Part shown: positions 63,005 through 64,000 of the stretch, piece after piece
Position numbering within the stretch: the stretch's first letter is position 1
How the letters are laid out: each line of letters starts with the position of its first letter
Source of the DNA: Allopusillimonas ginsengisoli
Lineage (GTDB): Bacteria; Pseudomonadota; Gammaproteobacteria; Burkholderiales; Burkholderiaceae_B
DNA length: 64,000 nt
Assembly (NCBI GenBank): GCA_005239165.1
Contig: RAPG01000007.1
Coordinates: forward strand, 202,805-266,804
Direction: 5' to 3'
Made by a program: the position numbers and the translations under genes
Notes under the pieces: model-generated
Databases searched by the model: none
The model's input: only the letters and a program-made list of their open reading frames with translations
Told to the model about the DNA's origin: nothing

Positions 63005-63808
63005 ATGAACATCCCCGCCTTTGGACTTGGCACCTTCCGCCTTCAAGGTCAGACCGTCATTGATTCAGTGCGCAATGCACTGGACGTGGGCTATCGTGTT
63101 GTCGACACTGCCCAGATCTACGGCAACGAGGCAGATATTGGTCAGGCTATCGCTGAGTCTGGTGTACCGCGCAGCGAGCTATTTCTTACTACCAAGATCT
63201 GGATCGAGAATATGTCTGCATCCACGTTGATGCCAAGCTTGCGTCAAAGTTTGGAGAAACTGCGCACCGACCACGTAGATCTGACCTTAATCCACTGGCC
63301 GTCGCCTGGCGGTGCTGTGCCGCTGAAAGAGACGTTAAATGCGCTGCGCGAAGCCCAGACAGATGGGCTTACCAGCCAAATCGGCGTCTCAAATTTCACG
63401 ACTTCTTTGCTGGCTGAAGCCATTGCGGTAGTAGGACGTGAGAACATCGCCACCAATCAGGTGGAAATCAGCCCTTATCTGCAAAACCGCAAATTGGCAG
63501 CTTTCGCGCGTGAACAGGGTATACATCTGACTTCATACATGACCCTGGCTTATGGTGGTGTTCTCAATGACCCCTTACTTGGTGAAATTGCCACGGCGCA
63601 TGCTGCCACCCCAGCGCAGATCGCCCTGGCCTGGGCATTGCAGCAAGGCTATGCGGTGATTCCGTCGTCGACGCGCCGTGAAAACCTGCAAAGTAATCTT
63701 AACGCGGTGAATATTGTACTGACAGACGAAGACATGGCCCGCATAGCAACTCTTGATCGCGGCGAGAGACAGGCCAGTCCGGAAGGCATCGCGCCAGAAT
63801 GGGATTGA
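63005..63808 (+). CDS. dkgB: Aldo/keto reductase (2,5-diketo-D-gluconate reductase B-like)
   Basis: A 267-residue NADPH-dependent reductase. The AKR tetrad is visible: Asp and Tyr in [19 protein letters not shown], Lys in LFLTTKIW, and His in [11 protein letters not shown]. The C-terminal [15 protein letters not shown] binds NADPH. DkgB-type enzymes reduce 2,5-diketogluconate or methylglyoxal. ACGGAGAA precedes the ATG at 63005; an upstream longer frame is rejected. Confidence 0.88.
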   Translation: MNIPAFGLGTFRLQGQTVIDSVRNALDVGYRVVDTAQIYGNEADIGQAIAESGVPRSELFLTTKIWIENMSASTLMPSLRQSLEKLRTDHVDLTLIHWPSPGGAVPLKETLNALREAQTDGLTSQIGVSNFTTSLLAEAIAVVGRENIATNQVEISPYLQNRKLAAFAREQGIHLTSYMTLAYGGVLNDPLLGEIATAHAATPAQIALAWALQQGYAVIPSSTRRENLQSNLNAVNIVLTDEDMARIATLDRGERQASPEGIAPEWD

Positions 63809-63859
63809 TAGTGCGGTAGTTGTTAAATGCGTGATTTTTTAAGGTTTTTTGCGTCCAGT

Positions 63860-63889
63860 TCACCAAACTGTGAGTTTATGGTTTGGTGA
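63860..63889 (+). repeat. Perfect hairpin downstream of dkgB
   Basis: TCACCAAAC (63860-63868) pairs with GTTTGGTGA (63881-63889) around a 12-base loop. No T run follows, but TTTTTT occurs just upstream (63845-63850), so on the minus strand it could terminate leftward transcription. Confidence 0.5.
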
Positions 63890-63921
63890 TCTGTGAGCCG
63901 CCAGTCACGGCCCTGACTCTG

Positions 63922-64000
63922 ACCCCAACCCCCAACCCCACCCCAACCCCGAACCCCGAACTCACCGAACCCGAACCCGAACTCGAACTCGAACTCGAAC
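63922..64000. repeat. Degenerate short tandem repeat at the window end
   Basis: The last 80 bases are built of C- and A-rich words: CCCCAACCCC units pass into CCGAAC / CCCGAA units and then into CTCGAA repeated to the last base. The period is about six. In one frame such a tract could encode Pro-Glu, Ser-Asn or Arg-Thr dipeptides. The array runs out of the window, so its full size is unknown. Confidence 0.7.

Noticed and set aside
63922..64000. CRISPR array
   Set aside because: The repeat unit is about six bases with no spacers of constant length and no cas genes.

Overview
The window looks like a chromosomal segment of a betaproteobacterium, most probably Burkholderiales/Alcaligenaceae (Bordetella/Pusillimonas-like). 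This is inferred from gene content: three Bug/TctC-type periplasmic binding proteins, catabolic clusters under IclR and GntR regulators, class III CoA-transferase genes, a betaproteobacterial-style second ATP synthase operon (N-ATPase), and widespread ATGA-type gene overlaps. I saw no rRNA or tRNA gene, no CRISPR array, no insertion sequence and no phage.

Layout. 1-2762: end of a TRAP substrate-binding gene, the TRAP permeases dctQM and an AllA-like ureidoglycolate lyase family gene, closed by a terminator. 2890-5488: amidase, then three small genes (DUF488, DUF2945, DUF3820) on the minus strand. 5582-7137: a decayed TRAP-binding-protein fragment, a MazEF-type toxin-antitoxin pair and an unrecognised truncated frame. 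7141-12281: GntR regulator with a near-perfect operator, a complete tripartite tricarboxylate transporter (tctCBA) and a beta-propeller protein. 12440-18346: IclR regulator divergent from a CoA-ligase / citryl-CoA lyase / duplicated unknown protein / SDR / Bug operon. 18593-21028: a PLD-family lipoprotein and an ArsH-like flavin reductase. 21228-26548: TetR-controlled ABC exporter with its membrane-fusion protein and a frameshifted outer-membrane channel.

26688-32937: a periplasm-facing flavin/electron-transfer module (ApbE, PepSY-flavodoxin reductase, DUF2271 protein, small PepSY protein) next to its probable two-component system. 33083-36813: cytochrome c', a phasin-like gene behind a perfect FNR box, and a frameshifted FAD-oxidoreductase/patatin fusion. 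36728-43396: N-ATPase operon atpDCQRBEFAG. 43711-49485: universal stress protein behind an FNR-like promoter, then an IclR-linked acyl-CoA dehydrogenase / CoA-transferase / Bug / cupin operon. 49698-50370: a second MazF-type toxin with a different (ribbon-helix-helix) antitoxin. 50978-55537: D-threonine-aldolase-like and L-threonine aldolase genes, a small membrane protein and PutP. 55682-59234: a DUF1508 protein and an unusual NorCB nitric oxide reductase with an accessory membrane protein. 59294-63808: nitronate monooxygenase, LysR regulator, MFS exporter and an aldo/keto reductase. The window ends in a degenerate short tandem repeat.

Two themes tie the genes together. One is scavenging of organic acids: a TRAP system, a TTT system and two orphan Bug proteins, each beside CoA-dependent or hydrolytic catabolic genes and a local regulator. 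The other is low-oxygen metabolism: NorCB, the N-ATPase, a Usp, a phasin-like protein and cytochrome c', with FNR/NNR-type boxes in front of several of them. Three genes carry four reading-frame breaks, and each is repaired by adding one base to an A or T run. These may be sequencing errors rather than real pseudogenes.
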